The notes beneath the pieces are model-generated. The model had not been told where the DNA came from. It did not search any database and worked only from the letters and a program-made list of their open reading frames with translations. Below are positions 1 to 7,417 of a stretch of 9,864 nt of DNA, piece by piece. The translations under genes and the position numbers were made by a program. The stretch's first letter is position 1, and each line of letters starts with the position of its first letter. The DNA is from Verrucomicrobiaceae bacterium (GTDB lineage: Bacteria > Verrucomicrobiota > Verrucomicrobiae > Verrucomicrobiales > Akkermansiaceae): positions 1-9,864 of the forward strand of contig RPOS01000112.1 in assembly GCA_003820635.1 (NCBI GenBank), written 5' to 3'.

Positions 1-419
1 CGGCATTTCCGGAATGGATCATCGGCCAGGCCTGTGCCAAGGAAGAACTTACGCTGCCCGGCGACAAGATCGCCTGTCCGACCTACACGCTCGACCTGAT
101 CGGCTGGCTCGAGGTGCTGGTTTTCGGCCGGCCGGAGGGACCCGCTGCCGGAATCTTTCATTTGTGCAACTCCGATCCCTGCACCTGGCGCGACTGGGGG
201 CAATGCTGCATCGACACGGCGCGCGAGGCGGGCCTGCCGGTGATCGCGCGTGAAATCACGCCGGTTGCCACGGATTCGGTGGCGGCTTTTGTCGCGAAGC
301 GTCCGCTCAACAGCGCCATGGATACAGCGAAGTTCCAGCAGTTGACAGGAATCCAACCCCGGCCATGGCGTGAGGCGACACGTGATCACGTGATGCAAAA
401 CATTCCTCGCCCCGGGTAA
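1..419 (+). CDS. rmlD: dTDP-4-dehydrorhamnose reductase RmlD, C-terminal part (5' end outside window)
   Basis: RmlD reduces dTDP-4-dehydro-L-rhamnose to dTDP-L-rhamnose with NAD(P)H, the last step of activated rhamnose synthesis in the cytoplasm. Only the last 138 residues are visible, read in the frame starting at base 3 and ending at TAA 417-419; the family is usually about 290-300 aa, so the Rossmann half and the YxxxK catalytic site lie upstream. Recognisable family segments are a CPTYTLDL stretch (family G-PTYT-DL), FHLCNSDPCTWRDW (family YH-xN-xxCSWxxF) and, near the C-terminus, RPLNSAMDTAKFQQLTGI, the classic RP-NS-LD--K---G substrate-domain signature. rmlB follows after 49 bp on the same strand, which supports the pathway assignment. 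The assignment rests on motif recognition from a partial protein but is reinforced by the neighbours. Confidence 0.9.
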   Translation, partial: AFPEWIIGQACAKEELTLPGDKIACPTYTLDLIGWLEVLVFGRPEGPAAGIFHLCNSDPCTWRDWGQCCIDTAREAGLPVIAREITPVATDSVAAFVAKRPLNSAMDTAKFQQLTGIQPRPWREATRDHVMQNIPRPG

Positions 420-468
420 AACCTTTAAAATCTTCCCCTGCTTCGCGGAAACCTCCAAATCACACCCC

Positions 469-1548
469 ATGAACCTCCTTGTCACCGGCGGCGCCGGATT
501 CATCGGCTCCAATCTTGTTCATTACCTGCTCGGCGATGCCGCCCGTGAACTGGGCGTGGAAATCGGCCGGGTTGTCACGCTCGACAAGCTCACCTACGCC
601 GGAAACCGTTCCAGCCTCGTGGAGGCGGAAAAGGATCCGCGGCATGTGTTTGTGCAGGGAGACATCGGCGACAGCGCGCTGGTCGGCTCGCTGCTGCGCG
701 AGCATGGCATCGACGCGGTGATGCATCTGGCCGCGGAGTCGCATGTGGACCGCTCGATCGACAATCCCGAGGAGTTCATCATGACCAACTTCGTGGGAAC
801 ATACCGTCTGCTGGAGGAGTTCCGGCGCTATGCGGTGGAAACCGGGCGGATGGCGGACCCGGGCCTGCGTTTCCTCCATGTTTCCACCGACGAGGTCTTC
901 GGTTCGCTCGGGCCGGATGATCCGGCGTTTTGCGAGGAAACGCCCTATGCTCCTAACAGCCCCTACAGCGCTTCCAAGGCGGGCAGCGACCACTTGGCGC
1001 GGGCCTACCACCACACCTACGGGCTGCCGGTCATCACCACCAACTGCTCCAACAACTACGGGCCCTATCAGTTTCCGGAAAAACTCCTGCCGCTGATGAT
1101 CCGCAAGACGCTCAAGGGCGAGCCGCTGCCGGTGTATGGCGACGGCACCAACGTGCGGGACTGGCTTTACGTGGAGGACCACTGCCGCGGCCTGGCCATG
1201 GCGCTCTTCCGCGGAATCCCCGGGCAAACTTATGTCATTGGCGGCAAGTGCGAGATGCGCAACATCGATGTCGTGCATGCCATCATCGAGACCGTGCGTG
1301 AGCTCGCGCCGGACAAGGTGACGAAATCCGCCGACGAACTGATTACTTTTGTCAAAGACCGGCCGGGCCACGATCGTCGCTATGCGATCAATCCCGCGCG
1401 CATCGGCAACGAGCTCGGCTGGCAGCCGCGCGAGACCTTCGCCACCGGCCTGCGCCGCACCGTCCAGTGGTATCTCGACCACGACGACTGGATCCGCCAG
1501 ATCGAGGATGGAACTTACCGCGGAGAACGGCTTGGAACCCTTCAATAA
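469..1548 (+). CDS. rmlB: dTDP-glucose 4,6-dehydratase RmlB
   Basis: Cytoplasmic short-chain dehydrogenase/reductase family enzyme that converts dTDP-D-glucose to dTDP-4-keto-6-deoxy-D-glucose using bound NAD+. The 359-aa length is typical. The NAD-binding glycine motif TGGAGFIGSN is at residues 6-15. The T-D-E catalytic triplet is T140-D141-E142 in STDEVFGSLG, and the active-site pair is Y166 and K170 in YSASK. NCSNNYGPYQFPEKLLP (193-209) and the VYGDGTNVRDWLYVEDH region (222-238) are highly specific to RmlB rather than to related epimerases such as GalE. ATG 469 is chosen because the protein begins directly with the first beta strand (MNLLVTGG). No Shine-Dalgarno sequence precedes it. rmlA starts 12 bp after its stop, so the two are very probably co-transcribed. 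Confidence 0.97.
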   Translation: MNLLVTGGAGFIGSNLVHYLLGDAARELGVEIGRVVTLDKLTYAGNRSSLVEAEKDPRHVFVQGDIGDSALVGSLLREHGIDAVMHLAAESHVDRSIDNPEEFIMTNFVGTYRLLEEFRRYAVETGRMADPGLRFLHVSTDEVFGSLGPDDPAFCEETPYAPNSPYSASKAGSDHLARAYHHTYGLPVITTNCSNNYGPYQFPEKLLPLMIRKTLKGEPLPVYGDGTNVRDWLYVEDHCRGLAMALFRGIPGQTYVIGGKCEMRNIDVVHAIIETVRELAPDKVTKSADELITFVKDRPGHDRRYAINPARIGNELGWQPRETFATGLRRTVQWYLDHDDWIRQIEDGTYRGERLGTLQ

Positions 1549-1560
1549 AGCCCTTGAACC

Positions 1561-2472
1561 ATGATAGATGTCGATAAAAGCCACTTGAAACTGCCGCCTG
1601 CGGAGCAATCGCTGCGCAAGGGCATCATCCTCGCCGGGGGAACGGGCAGCCGCCTTTTCCCGATGACCCACTCGGTGAGCAAGCAGCTCATCCCGGTCTA
1701 TGACAAGCCGATGATCTATTATCCGCTCACGGTGCTGATGCTGGCCGGCGTGCGTGAGATTCTTGTGATATCAACTCCGCGGGATCTGCCGGGCTTCGAG
1801 CATCTGCTGGGCGACGGCTCGCAGTGGGGCCTGGAAATTTCCTACGCGCCGCAGCCGAAGCCCGAGGGGCTGGCGCAGGCCTTCCTGATCGGTGAGGAGT
1901 TTCTGGCAGGTGAGCCCGCCTGCCTGGTTCTGGGCGACAATCTTTTCTACGGCCACGAGCTTGGTGACTCGCTGCTCGCGGCCTCGCGGCGCATGGAGGG
2001 TGCCACCGTGTTCGGTTATCACACCAAGGAACCCGAGCAATACGGCGTGGTCGAATTCGATGCCGGGGGCAGGGTGGTTTCGCTGGAGGAAAAACCGGCC
2101 AAGCCGAAATCCAACTACGCGGTGCCGGGCATTTATTTTTACGACAGCCATGTCGTGGCGATGGCGAAGAGTCTCCGTCCGTCCGCACGCGGCGAACTGG
2201 AGATCACGGACCTCAACCGGCTCTATCTGGAGCGCGGGCAGTTGCGGGTGGAGATCCTCGGCCGCGGCACCACATGGCTCGACACCGGCACGCCCGATTC
2301 ACTGGCGGATGCCACCCAGTTCGTGCAGGTCATCCAGCAGCGCCAGGGGCTGAAGATCGCCTGCCCCGAGGAAATCGCATTTCTCCAAGGCCGCATCGAT
2401 CGCGCGAAGCTCGGCGAATCGGTGGCCAAATACGCCGGCACGCCCTATGGCGACTACCTGGCATCACTTTGA
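1561..2472 (+). CDS. rmlA: Glucose-1-phosphate thymidylyltransferase RmlA
   Basis: Catalyses dTTP + glucose-1-phosphate to dTDP-glucose + PPi, the first and usually feedback-regulated step of dTDP-rhamnose synthesis. The nucleotidyltransferase signature [16 protein letters not shown] is at residues 21-36, with the catalytic Arg at R31. [17 protein letters not shown] (40-56) supplies the conserved lysine K41. The two likely Mg2+-binding aspartates are D126 in [10 protein letters not shown] and D241 in [15 protein letters not shown] (176-179) and the [12 protein letters not shown] stretch are also characteristic. At 303 aa it carries about 18 residues before the usual MKGIILAGG start. No ATG lies closer, so ATG 1561 is retained and the extension is taken as real or as an unused leader. 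It sits 12 bp after rmlB and 26 bp before the RmlC-like gene. Confidence 0.96.
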   Translation: MIDVDKSHLKLPPAEQSLRKGIILAGGTGSRLFPMTHSVSKQLIPVYDKPMIYYPLTVLMLAGVREILVISTPRDLPGFEHLLGDGSQWGLEISYAPQPKPEGLAQAFLIGEEFLAGEPACLVLGDNLFYGHELGDSLLAASRRMEGATVFGYHTKEPEQYGVVEFDAGGRVVSLEEKPAKPKSNYAVPGIYFYDSHVVAMAKSLRPSARGELEITDLNRLYLERGQLRVEILGRGTTWLDTGTPDSLADATQFVQVIQQRQGLKIACPEEIAFLQGRIDRAKLGESVAKYAGTPYGDYLASL

Positions 2473-2498
2473 TGGCTTAGCTTTTGCAACAAACACTC

Positions 2499-3239
2499 AT
2501 GGACAGCGAAAACCGATGGCAGGGGCTGCGGGCTGCGGCGCGCGGGCGGCTTGAAACGCGGGACTACACCAAGGACGCGCTGGCACGCAGGATCGCCACC
2601 ACCGGGGTGGATGTTTCCGAGGCGATGGCCGGCCGCGAGGCGCTGGCGGATGCCTGGATCCCGGGCGTGGAGATTTTCCCGCGGCGCGTGTTCCAACAGA
2701 AGGGCAGGGGATACTTCGCAGAACTCACGCGCCTGAGCGAGGGTGTGTTGGACCGCATCGGCCTGGCACCCAGGCAGTGGGCGTCCGCGCTCATGCACCG
2801 GGACAGCGCGAAGGGCTTTCACATTCATCCGCCGCACATTCCCGAGGGGGTGCCGGCCGGCAGGTGGTTCCAGGAAAACTTCCTCGAAAACCCCGATGAC
2901 TTTTCGCGCAGGCCCTATGACCGGGAACAGTGGGATGTCATGTTTTTCCTAACCGGTATCTGCGAAATCATCCTCGTGGACGAGAGGGAGGGATTGACAC
3001 GCCGGATCATGCGCTTCACGATCTGCGGCGATAGCAGGCCGGGAAATGACAACGCGGCCGTGGTGATTCCGCCGGGAGTCGCCCACGCACTGCGCAACAT
3101 CGGCAACGAGGATCTGATCATGGTCTATGGCACAAGCACCACCTTCAACCCGCACTGGGAAGGCCGCATCGAAAGCGGCGTCGAGGCCGCGCCGCTGCCT
3201 GCCGACTGGTCCGCCTATCTGAACGACGCTGACAAGTGA
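2499..3239 (+). CDS. RmlC-family cupin (dTDP-4-dehydrorhamnose 3,5-epimerase-like), enlarged and divergent
   Basis: Probably the pathway epimerase or a derivative of it. By position it fills the rmlC slot of an rmlD-B-A-C cluster. The cupin core resembles RmlC: VEIFPRRVFQQKGRGYFAE (57-75) for the strand ending in RG-F-E, KGFHIHP (105-111) for KG-LRGLHYQ, a TGICEIILVDER stretch for GEVFDVAVDIR, and IPPGVAHALRN for IPEGFAHGF. My manual alignment places the catalytic His at H108 and the catalytic Tyr at Y210, but the conserved Lys of GKLVR falls on D146. The protein (246 aa) is about 60 residues longer than typical RmlC (about 180). The excess is an N-terminal extension of about 50 aa and an insert around residues 111-146. 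ATG 2499 is preferred over the in-frame TTG at 2484. Function is inferred; it may be an epimerase of altered specificity or a non-enzymatic relative. Confidence 0.75.
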   Translation: MDSENRWQGLRAAARGRLETRDYTKDALARRIATTGVDVSEAMAGREALADAWIPGVEIFPRRVFQQKGRGYFAELTRLSEGVLDRIGLAPRQWASALMHRDSAKGFHIHPPHIPEGVPAGRWFQENFLENPDDFSRRPYDREQWDVMFFLTGICEIILVDEREGLTRRIMRFTICGDSRPGNDNAAVVIPPGVAHALRNIGNEDLIMVYGTSTTFNPHWEGRIESGVEAAPLPADWSAYLNDADK

Positions 3240-3292
3240 CTCATTTCAAGCCACAGGAATTTCTCAGGAAACCATCAACCGAAAACCAAACG

Positions 3293-3973
3293 ATGAAAAC
3301 GACAACGATGAATGAAAAGACCGGCGGCCACCATGGCCATGCGAAGACCGCGGGAACCTGGCTCAGACAGCACCTTGCCTCCGCGATGGCTTGTCTTTTT
3401 GTGGCGGCGGGCCTGTTCGCATCCATGGGCTGCCAGACCACGGAGCCGCCGTTGCAGATTCCATCGGAGGCTGCCTCTTCCCGGCCCAGCGGCACCCTTG
3501 CCGCGGGGGATGTGGTCATCGTCACGTTTTCCGGAGCGCCGGAACTCAACACCAAGCAGAAGATCCAAGCCAACGGCAAGGTCAGCCTGCCGACCATTGG
3601 CGATGTCAGCGCCGCGGGCCGCTCGGTCACCAGTTTGCAGTCGCAGCTGACCTCGATGTATCAACCCCACCTGCAGGATCCCAACGTGATCGTCTCGCTT
3701 GAGAGCGCGGCGGCCGGCGTCTATGTCTCGGGCGAGGTGCTCCGTCCCGGGAAAATCCCGCTCGACCGTCCGATGACCGCGCTGGAGGCGGTGATGGAGG
3801 CGGGCGGCTTCACCAAGTTCGCCAATCCGAAACAGGTGATCGTGGTGCGCAATGAAAAGGGCAGGAACCAGCGCTATGTGCTCAACATGAACGACGCCCT
3901 CAGCGGCGCGGACAGCAGCGCGTTCTACGTCCGGCCGTTTGACGTCATTTACGTCAGGCAAAGCGCCTGGTGA
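3293..3973 (+). CDS. Polysaccharide export lipoprotein (Wza/Poly_export family)
   Basis: Predicted outer-membrane or periplasmic lipoprotein for export of the rhamnose-containing polymer. From ATG 3293 the 226-aa product has a charged N-region, a hydrophobic stretch (about 30-44) and a lipobox ending ASMG-C with the acylated Cys at residue 47. The Poly_export domain follows, beginning near GTLAAGDVVIVTFSG and running through an LPTIGDVSAAGRS stretch to DPNVIVSLES. A single SLBB-like beta-grasp domain comes next (GVYVSGEVLRPGKIPL to VRPFDVIYVRQSAW). It is shorter than E. coli Wza (about 380 aa) and lacks Wza's extra domains and C-terminal transmembrane helix. A GTG at 3236 overlapping the upstream stop as GTGA would also be in frame, but it would give an implausible 66-residue stretch before the Cys, so 3293 is preferred. 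A strong terminator follows, making this the last gene of the operon. Confidence 0.88.
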   Translation: MKTTTMNEKTGGHHGHAKTAGTWLRQHLASAMACLFVAAGLFASMGCQTTEPPLQIPSEAASSRPSGTLAAGDVVIVTFSGAPELNTKQKIQANGKVSLPTIGDVSAAGRSVTSLQSQLTSMYQPHLQDPNVIVSLESAAAGVYVSGEVLRPGKIPLDRPMTALEAVMEAGGFTKFANPKQVIVVRNEKGRNQRYVLNMNDALSGADSSAFYVRPFDVIYVRQSAW

Positions 3974-3998
3974 GAAATCCGGTCATCCGGTGATGTGC

Positions 3999-4027
3999 AA
4001 GAGGCGGCTTCGGCCGCCTCTTTTCGT
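3999..4027 (+). terminator. Rho-independent terminator of the rml/export operon
   Basis: A perfect inverted repeat AAGAGGCGGC / GCCGCCTCTT forms a 10-bp stem closed by a TTCG tetraloop (loop at 4009-4012), with the run TTTT at 4021-4024. It begins 26 bp after the export gene stop. The strong GC stem, stable UUCG-type loop and T-run make it a canonical intrinsic terminator for + strand transcription. It separates the polysaccharide operon from aroB. Confidence 0.93.
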
Positions 4028-4086
4028 TGGTGGGGAGCTGACGATCCGGGATGGACATGCGGGCCGGTTTTTTCATGCTCCGCGGC

Positions 4087-5169
4087 ATGCCTGCCGTCCA
4101 TGTCGATCTCGCCGAGCGCTCCTATGATGTCATCGTCGATGCCGGGATTCTCGGCAAGGCAGGCGCATTCATCAGCCAGGCCGGGCTCGCGGGCCGCCGC
4201 GCGGCGGTCATCAGCGATGAAACGGTGGCCCGCCTGCATGGTGCGGCGTTGATGGCATCGCTGGAAGCCGCGGGTTTCCGCCCCACGCTCCACACGGTGC
4301 CCGCCGGCGAGGCCTCCAAGTCGATGAGCCACGCGGAGGATCTCTGCCGCGGGATGATCCGCGCCGGGCACGACCGCAAGTCGATGGTCGTCGCGCTCGG
4401 CGGCGGCGTGGTGGGCGACCTAGCGGGCTTCGTCGCGGCGGTGTTCTTCCGCGGCCTGCCCTTCGTGCAGATCCCCACGACGATTGTCTCGCAGGTTGAT
4501 TCCTCGGTCGGCGGCAAGACGGGCGTGAACGTGGCGGAGGGGAAAAATCTGTTAGGTTGCTTCCATCAGCCGCGGCTGGTGCTGGTGGATCCGGAAACGC
4601 TGCGCACGCTGCCGGACCGCGAGTTTCACGAAGGTTTCGCGGAAGCGATCAAGCACGCGGCCATCCGTGATGCGGCGATGCTCGATGATCTGGCCGCGCT
4701 GGATCCCGCCAGCCGCGAGGTGCCGGCGGAGTTGATCGCCCGCAACATCGCCATCAAGGCGCGGGTGGTGGAGGCGGACGAGCACGAGACGCTCGGCATC
4801 CGCGCGCTGCTCAACTTCGGCCACACCATCGGCCACGGCATCGAGGCCGCCGTGCCCTACGGCCAACTGCTCCACGGCGAGGCCATCGCGCTGGGGATGA
4901 AGGCGGCGCTGTTTCTATCAGAACGCCATGCGGGACTCGCGCCGGAGGTTTCCGCCAGGATCATCGGCTTGTTGGAAAAGTTCCGCCTGCCGCGGGTGCT
5001 GCCGGATGGCATCACCACGGAGGCCGTGATGGAAAAGCTCGCCCGCGACAAGAAATTCTCAGCCGGGGCCATCCGCTTCGTGGTGCTGGACACCGCCGGC
5101 AGCGCGCGGGTGACGGACACGGTCAGCACCGGAGATCTGCGCGAGGCGATCGAGTGGCTGCGGGAGTGA
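4087..5169 (+). CDS. aroB: 3-dehydroquinate synthase AroB
   Basis: Converts DAHP to 3-dehydroquinate, the second step of the shikimate pathway, using NAD+ and a divalent metal in the cytoplasm. From ATG 4087 the product is 360 aa, the normal family length. The NAD-binding GGGVVGDLAGF is at 105-115, PTTIVSQVDSSVGGKTGVN at 130-148, and the metal ligands are predicted as E186 (GFAEAIKHA), H246 (NFGHTIGH) and H263 (LLHGEAIALGM). Start choice: an in-frame ATG at 4051 would add MDMRAGFFMLRG, which has no family counterpart, whereas MPAVHVDLAERSYDVIV matches the usual AroB N-terminus. The longer form cannot be excluded. Neither start has a convincing Shine-Dalgarno sequence. The gene lies just downstream of a strong terminator, so it needs its own promoter, which I could not identify with confidence. 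Confidence 0.96.
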   Translation: MPAVHVDLAERSYDVIVDAGILGKAGAFISQAGLAGRRAAVISDETVARLHGAALMASLEAAGFRPTLHTVPAGEASKSMSHAEDLCRGMIRAGHDRKSMVVALGGGVVGDLAGFVAAVFFRGLPFVQIPTTIVSQVDSSVGGKTGVNVAEGKNLLGCFHQPRLVLVDPETLRTLPDREFHEGFAEAIKHAAIRDAAMLDDLAALDPASREVPAELIARNIAIKARVVEADEHETLGIRALLNFGHTIGHGIEAAVPYGQLLHGEAIALGMKAALFLSERHAGLAPEVSARIIGLLEKFRLPRVLPDGITTEAVMEKLARDKKFSAGAIRFVVLDTAGSARVTDTVSTGDLREAIEWLRE

Positions 5170-5191
5170 GAAATGATTTCCCCGAGAAAAT

Positions 5192-5206
5192 CCGTGCGAC
5201 GCACGG
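5192..5206. repeat. 15-bp near-perfect palindrome between aroB and the Aas-like gene
   Basis: CCGTGCG-A-CGCACGG has two perfect 7-bp arms around a single central base. It sits 22 bp after the aroB stop and 14 bp before the ATG at 5221. It could be an operator for the downstream gene or, in RNA, a short 6-bp hairpin with a GAC loop. There is no T-run after it, so it is not a convincing terminator. Confidence 0.4.
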
Positions 5207-5220
5207 TGGAATTCGCGTAA

Positions 5221-7416
5221 ATGACCGCGGCGCGGAAAAACCACCGCGCTTCAGCCCGTTTTCCCGCAATGTCCTCCGCATCCGTCCAGTTTCTCCACAA
5301 GGACCGCATCCCGGCCACCGGCGCGCTGGTCATCCCCGGCCGCTTGAACTTCGAGCAGCTGCTCCAACTCGAAAAACTCTTCGCCGGGCGAAAAGTCACC
5401 TGGCTCGTTGAGGAGCACTCGCATTACGACCCTGCGATGCGGGGTTATCTCGAAAAATCCGGCTCCGGCGCGATGTTTTCCGCGGCCGACGCGGCACCGG
5501 AAGCCGCCGGCGGGCAGCTCAAGCCCTATTTGGCCGATGGCGGTGTGCTCATTTACGTCCCCGGCCGTGCGGCAGCGCGCAACGCCACCGCCTGCCACAT
5601 TCCCTCGGCGCATCTCAAGGCGATGTGCGCCTTCGGGCTGCCGGTGCTGGCCGTCGCCATCGACTGTCCGCGCGAGTCCGGTCTATCCGTCGAGGGCCGC
5701 TCGGCGCTGCCGCTGTCCGTGTTCGCATTTGCCAAGCCCATCGCAGAGGGCAAGGCGGGCGTGGCGGTCTATCAGCAGGCGCTGTGGGAAGCGGCGGAGG
5801 ATGCCTATCGCTCGCGGAGTTTGTTCAATGGCTCGCTGGCCATGACGTTGCTGGCGGGCCTGCGCAAACACGGCGCGAAACACCGCATTCTCGATGGCTC
5901 GGACGATTCGGAGCTGCCCTACGACCGCATCCTCGCCGCGGCGCTGGCGTTTTCCAAATTCATCCGCGAGGAGACCGACCAACCGCGGGTGGCCATCGTG
6001 CTGCCGCCGGGCAAGGGCGGGCTCATCGCCAATCTCGCCGTGATGTTTGCCGGGAAAACCCCGGTGAACCTCAACTTCACCGCCGGCCCCGAGGCCATCC
6101 GCTCGTGCATCCGCCAGGCCGGCGTGGACCGCTTCATCACCGCGGATCCGTTTGTTAGAAAAGTCTCCACCTTTCCCTGGCCGCCTAACAGGGACCTCAT
6201 CCTCATCGAGCGCGTCCTGCCCACGCTCAAAAAGAAAATCATCACCTGGGGCATTCTTTCCAAACTGCTGCCCGCCACCGTGCTCGGCGCCATCCTCGGC
6301 CTCAACAAGCGCCGCGGCGATGACGAGGCCGCGCTTTTGTTCACTTCCGGTTCCTCCGGCGAGCCGAAGGGCGTGGTGCTCAGCCACCGCAACGTGCTGG
6401 CCAACGTCACCCAGTTCGGCTCGCGGCTCGACCTGCCGGACGGCTCCGCCATCCTCGGCTGCCTGCCGCTTTTCCACTCCTTCGGCTGCACCGTCACGCT
6501 CTGGTATCCGGTGATCGAGGGCGTCAACCTCGTCACCTATCCCAGCCCGCTGGAAACCAAGCGCCTCGCCGAGCTCATCGCCCTTCATCAGGTGAACGTG
6601 CTGCTCTCCACGCCCACCTTCCTTCGCGGCTACATGAAGCGCATCGACTCCGCCCAACTCGCCTCGCTCAAGCTCGTGGTCACCGGTGCGGAGAAACTCC
6701 CACAGTCGCTCGCCAACGCTTTCGAGGAGAAATTCGGCATCCGTCCGCAGGAAGGCTACGGCCTCACGGAAACCTCGCCCGCCACCAACGTCAACCTGCC
6801 CGACCCCGCGCCGGAAACCGACGCCGTCGTCCTGCCCTCGTCGCGCCACGGCTCCGTCGGCCAGATGCTGCCCGGTCTCGCTGTCCGCATCACCGATCCC
6901 GCGACGGACCGCGAGGTGCCCATCGATCATCAGGGCATCATCTGGTTCAAGGGCTCCAACGTCTTCCCGGGTTATCTCAACGATCCGAAAAAATCCGCCG
7001 AGGTTCTCAAGGACGGCTGGTTCCGCACCGGCGACGTGGGCCGCGTGGATGCCGACGGCTTCCTTTACATCGAAGGCCGCATCTCGCGTTTCTCCAAAAT
7101 CGCCGGCGAGATGGTCCCTCACGAAACCGTCGAAGCCGCCGTCAACAAAGTGCTCGGTCTCGATGGCGAGTCCGAGCGCCGCATCGCCATCGTCGGCGTG
7201 CCCGACGAACAAAAGGGCGAGGCCATCGTCCTGCTCTCCACCATCGCCGGCCCCGCGCTCGAACAGGAATGCATCGATCTGCGCTACAAGTTGCTCGACG
7301 AGGGCCTGTCCTCGCTCTGGTGCCCCAAGCACATCATCCCCGTCACGGAAATCCCGGTCCTCGCCTCCGGCAAGCTCGACATCAAGGGCTGCGAGTCGCT
7401 GGTGAGGAGAGGGTGA
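5221..7416 (+). CDS. Aas-like two-domain protein: degenerate PlsC-type acyltransferase domain fused to an acyl-ACP/acyl-CoA synthetase
   Basis: The 731-aa product has the size and layout of E. coli Aas (719 aa). The C-terminal adenylating half looks complete: P-loop FTSGSSGEPKGV (374-385), LPLFHSFGCTV (415-425), YGLTE (513-517), FRTGD (601-605), GRISRFSKIAGEMV (619-632) and the catalytic-lysine motif LASGKLD with K718. The LPLFHSFG, YPSPLE, AGEMV and SGKLD segments resemble Aas more than generic acyl-CoA ligases, suggesting activation of fatty acids for ACP or lysophospholipid acylation. The N-terminal half (about 30-150) follows the PlsC fold pattern, but NHxSFxD is replaced by GRLNFEQ (40-46) and FPEGR by YVPGR (112-116), so acyl transfer is unlikely. 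No transmembrane segments are obvious. The first in-frame start, ATG 5221, is used; ATG 5269 (MSSASVQFLHKD) is a good alternative. Confidence 0.85.
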   Translation: MTAARKNHRASARFPAMSSASVQFLHKDRIPATGALVIPGRLNFEQLLQLEKLFAGRKVTWLVEEHSHYDPAMRGYLEKSGSGAMFSAADAAPEAAGGQLKPYLADGGVLIYVPGRAAARNATACHIPSAHLKAMCAFGLPVLAVAIDCPRESGLSVEGRSALPLSVFAFAKPIAEGKAGVAVYQQALWEAAEDAYRSRSLFNGSLAMTLLAGLRKHGAKHRILDGSDDSELPYDRILAAALAFSKFIREETDQPRVAIVLPPGKGGLIANLAVMFAGKTPVNLNFTAGPEAIRSCIRQAGVDRFITADPFVRKVSTFPWPPNRDLILIERVLPTLKKKIITWGILSKLLPATVLGAILGLNKRRGDDEAALLFTSGSSGEPKGVVLSHRNVLANVTQFGSRLDLPDGSAILGCLPLFHSFGCTVTLWYPVIEGVNLVTYPSPLETKRLAELIALHQVNVLLSTPTFLRGYMKRIDSAQLASLKLVVTGAEKLPQSLANAFEEKFGIRPQEGYGLTETSPATNVNLPDPAPETDAVVLPSSRHGSVGQMLPGLAVRITDPATDREVPIDHQGIIWFKGSNVFPGYLNDPKKSAEVLKDGWFRTGDVGRVDADGFLYIEGRISRFSKIAGEMVPHETVEAAVNKVLGLDGESERRIAIVGVPDEQKGEAIVLLSTIAGPALEQECIDLRYKLLDEGLSSLWCPKHIIPVTEIPVLASGKLDIKGCESLVRRG

Positions 7417-7417
7417 T

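Noticed and set aside
460..1671. Long minus-strand open frame (403 codons) opposite rmlB
   Set aside because: It mirrors the codon pattern of rmlB, which is unambiguous. The translation shows no recognisable domain and is rich in residues typical of antisense high-GC frames.
3236..3292. GTG at 3236 as start of the export lipoprotein (GTGA overlap with the RmlC-like gene)
   Set aside because: It would put the lipobox Cys at residue 66 with a long polar leader. ATG 3293 gives a more plausible lipoprotein signal. Not fully excluded.
5192..5215. Terminator between aroB and the Aas-like gene
   Set aside because: The palindrome can form only a 6-bp hairpin in RNA and no T-run follows, so an intrinsic terminator is not supported.
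5683..7332. Minus-strand open frame of 549 codons opposite the Aas-like gene
   Set aside because: It is a shadow of a well-supported synthetase gene. Its low-complexity, Gly/Asp/Glu/His-rich translation has no motifs.
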